A stretch of 64,000 nucleotides of DNA from Roseofilum casamattae BLCC-M143. GTDB lineage: Bacteria > Cyanobacteriota > Cyanobacteriia > Cyanobacteriales > Desertifilaceae. Both the position numbers and the translations under genes were made by a program. The notes below the pieces were generated by a model that did no database searches, was not told where the DNA came from, and was given only the letters and a program-made list of their open reading frames with translations. Of this stretch, positions 62,936-64,000 are shown piece by piece. How positions within the stretch are numbered: position 1 is the stretch's first letter; each line of letters begins with the position of its first letter. Location of the stretch: assembly GCF_030068455.1 (NCBI RefSeq), contig NZ_JAQOSQ010000017.1, forward strand, positions 1 through 64,000. Direction: 5' to 3'.

Positions 62936-64000
62936 TCACTTAATGGTCGCTACGGGTAGGGAAATGATGAATTTGGTTCCTTTGCTTAATTCCGATTGAC
63001 AAGAGATTGTCCCTTCGTGTTGTTCTGCGATAATTTGATACGCGATCGCCATTCCCAACCCCGTCCCTTTCCCAACCGGCTTGGTCGTGAAAAATGGATC
63101 GAACAGTCGCTTTTGCGTATCTTCAGTCATGCCGGTTCCGTTGTCCGCGATCGCGATCGTTACGTTGCTACCATCGCTTTTCGTGGAAATGGAAATGAGC
63201 GGAAATTCTTGACCTTCATATTCTTCTAAGGCATCAATGGCATTATTGAGAATATTGAGAAAGACTTGATTGAGTTGCCCGGCATAACATCCAACTCGAG
63301 GCAAGTCTCCATAGTCTTTCAGGATTTGTATTTCTCTACGTTTCTCGGTTGCTGGCAAGCTAGATTGTAAAATAGTGAGGGTACTGTCTATCCCTTCATG
63401 CAAATTAACCGCTTTGAATTCGGACTCATCCAGTCGAGAAAATGTTCGTAAGGAAGTCACTATCTTTTTAATGCGATCGCTGCCACTTTTCATGGAGGTT
63501 AAAAGCTGTTGAAAATCCTTTTGCACGAAGTCTAGATCGATGTCTTCAATAATGTCTTGAATTTCTAAGACGGGTTGAGGATAATGCTGCTGATAAAGTT
63601 CCAGCAAGCGCAGAATATCGTGCATGTATGCGTTGGCATGGTTGATATTTCCATAAATAAAGGTAACCGGATTATTTATTTCATGGGCAATACCGCCCAC
63701 CATTCGCCCCAAACTAAACATCTTTTCACTTTGAATCAAGGTGAGTTGGGTGCGTTGCAGTTCGTGGAGATCTCGTTCGAGTTGCAGTGATTGTTGTGCT
63801 TGTTGGTAAAGGCGAGCATTTTCGAGAGTAATGGCGGCTTGAGCGCAAAGCAAGGATAGCACTTCAACCCGATCGCTCGTAAATGCACCGATCGCATGAT
63901 TGTTTTCCAGATAGAGAAGTCCGACGACTCGTCCCCGATCTTGCAGGGGCAAGCAGAGAATGGAGTGAAGTTGGCGGGTTTGAATGCAAGTATCTCTACT
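62936..64000 (-). CDS. GAF sensor histidine kinase, 3' part, truncated by window end
   Basis: Open from the window end (base 64000) to the stop at 62936, about 354 visible residues with no credible start. GAF end: SILCLPLQDRGRVVGLLYLENNHAIGAF. Coiled coil, then kinase core: H-box GRMVGGIAHEINNPVTF, N-box FLNILNNAIDALEE, G1 ADNGTGM, G2 GKGTGLGMAIAYQI. The GAF end is of the kind found in giant Ser/Thr kinase-AAA-GAF-histidine kinase proteins, so the full gene could be several kb. It is not part of the VMAP operon for certain: 138 bp separate them, on the same strand. Confidence 0.88.
   Translation of the reverse strand, partial: SRDTCIQTRQLHSILCLPLQDRGRVVGLLYLENNHAIGAFTSDRVEVLSLLCAQAAITLENARLYQQAQQSLQLERDLHELQRTQLTLIQSEKMFSLGRMVGGIAHEINNPVTFIYGNINHANAYMHDILRLLELYQQHYPQPVLEIQDIIEDIDLDFVQKDFQQLLTSMKSGSDRIKKIVTSLRTFSRLDESEFKAVNLHEGIDSTLTILQSSLPATEKRREIQILKDYGDLPRVGCYAGQLNQVFLNILNNAIDALEEYEGQEFPLISISTKSDGSNVTIAIADNGTGMTEDTQKRLFDPFFTTKPVGKGTGLGMAIAYQIIAEQHEGTISCQSELSKGTKFIISLPVATIK

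Noticed and set aside
1-64000. tRNA or rRNA genes
   Set aside because: Intergenic regions were read for T-loop and cloverleaf patterns and for conserved rRNA stretches; none were recognised, though no covariance search could be run.

Overview
The window is chromosomal DNA of a cyanobacterium. Evidence: the palindrome GCGATCGC and its core CGATCG recur throughout, and many genes are typical of cyanobacteria (gap2, thyD, DUF3155, DUF6761, DUF1995, a CCB2-like complex C assembly protein, huge Ser/Thr kinase-AAA-GAF proteins, GNRP-repeat protein). The abundance of signalling kinases, short palindromic repeats, MITE-like elements, toxin-antitoxin pairs and conflict systems fits a large-genome filamentous or colonial lineage. 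The genus cannot be fixed from the sequence. No rRNA, tRNA or CRISPR array was seen.

Layout. (1) 44-5204: a minus-strand carbamoyltransferase/SxtJ/SxtK-like module, divergent from two overlapping membrane-anchored SGNH paralogues; probably modification of an exported glycan or metabolite. (2) 5488-12137: a cyclic-nucleotide-binding histidine kinase and a 1726-residue Ser/Thr kinase-AAA-GAF-GGDEF protein. (3) 12268-14293: an inverted-repeat element abutting a DUF262-AlbA_2 fusion (putative defence). (4) 14319-23582: housekeeping and conserved cyanobacterial genes (DUF309, uvrB, an OmpR-type regulator, DUF6761, grxD-bolA, thyD, phosphatase, DUF1995). (5) 23839-26330: a DUF433/DUF5615 toxin-antitoxin pair, then an ApeA-like HEPN defence gene split by a 136-bp MITE. 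(6) 26602-41781: glyS, an RsmB-like methyltransferase, a GAF histidine kinase with a duplicated 3' end, DUF3155, CCB2-like protein, thiL, gap2, murC-murB-ybaB, a low-Mr phosphatase, a PAS histidine kinase and an AMIN-like protein. (7) 41795-46557: a type II restriction-modification pair inserted into a DUF4419 gene, flanked by 176-bp direct repeats. (8) 46764-54410: a PEP-CTERM protein, a GyrA/ParC-type subunit, a CheY-like regulator, a family 10-like glycosidase and an unusual PTS-EIIC/EAL fusion. (9) 54413-55902: orphan nucleotidyltransferase, its broken duplicate and small toxin-antitoxin-like genes. (10) 55925-62797: a compact five-gene operon encoding a Trypco1 protein, a trypsin-VMAP protein, a MoxR ATPase, a SAV_2336/vWA-like-FGE protein and a second FGE-like protein. 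(11) 62936-64000: the 3' part of a GAF histidine kinase running off the window.

The strongest leads are the trypsin/VMAP-MoxR operon with inactivated FGE-like domains, the restriction-modification insertion with long target duplication, the MITE-split ApeA gene whose two frames rejoin exactly when 139 bp are removed, and the EIIC-EAL fusion.
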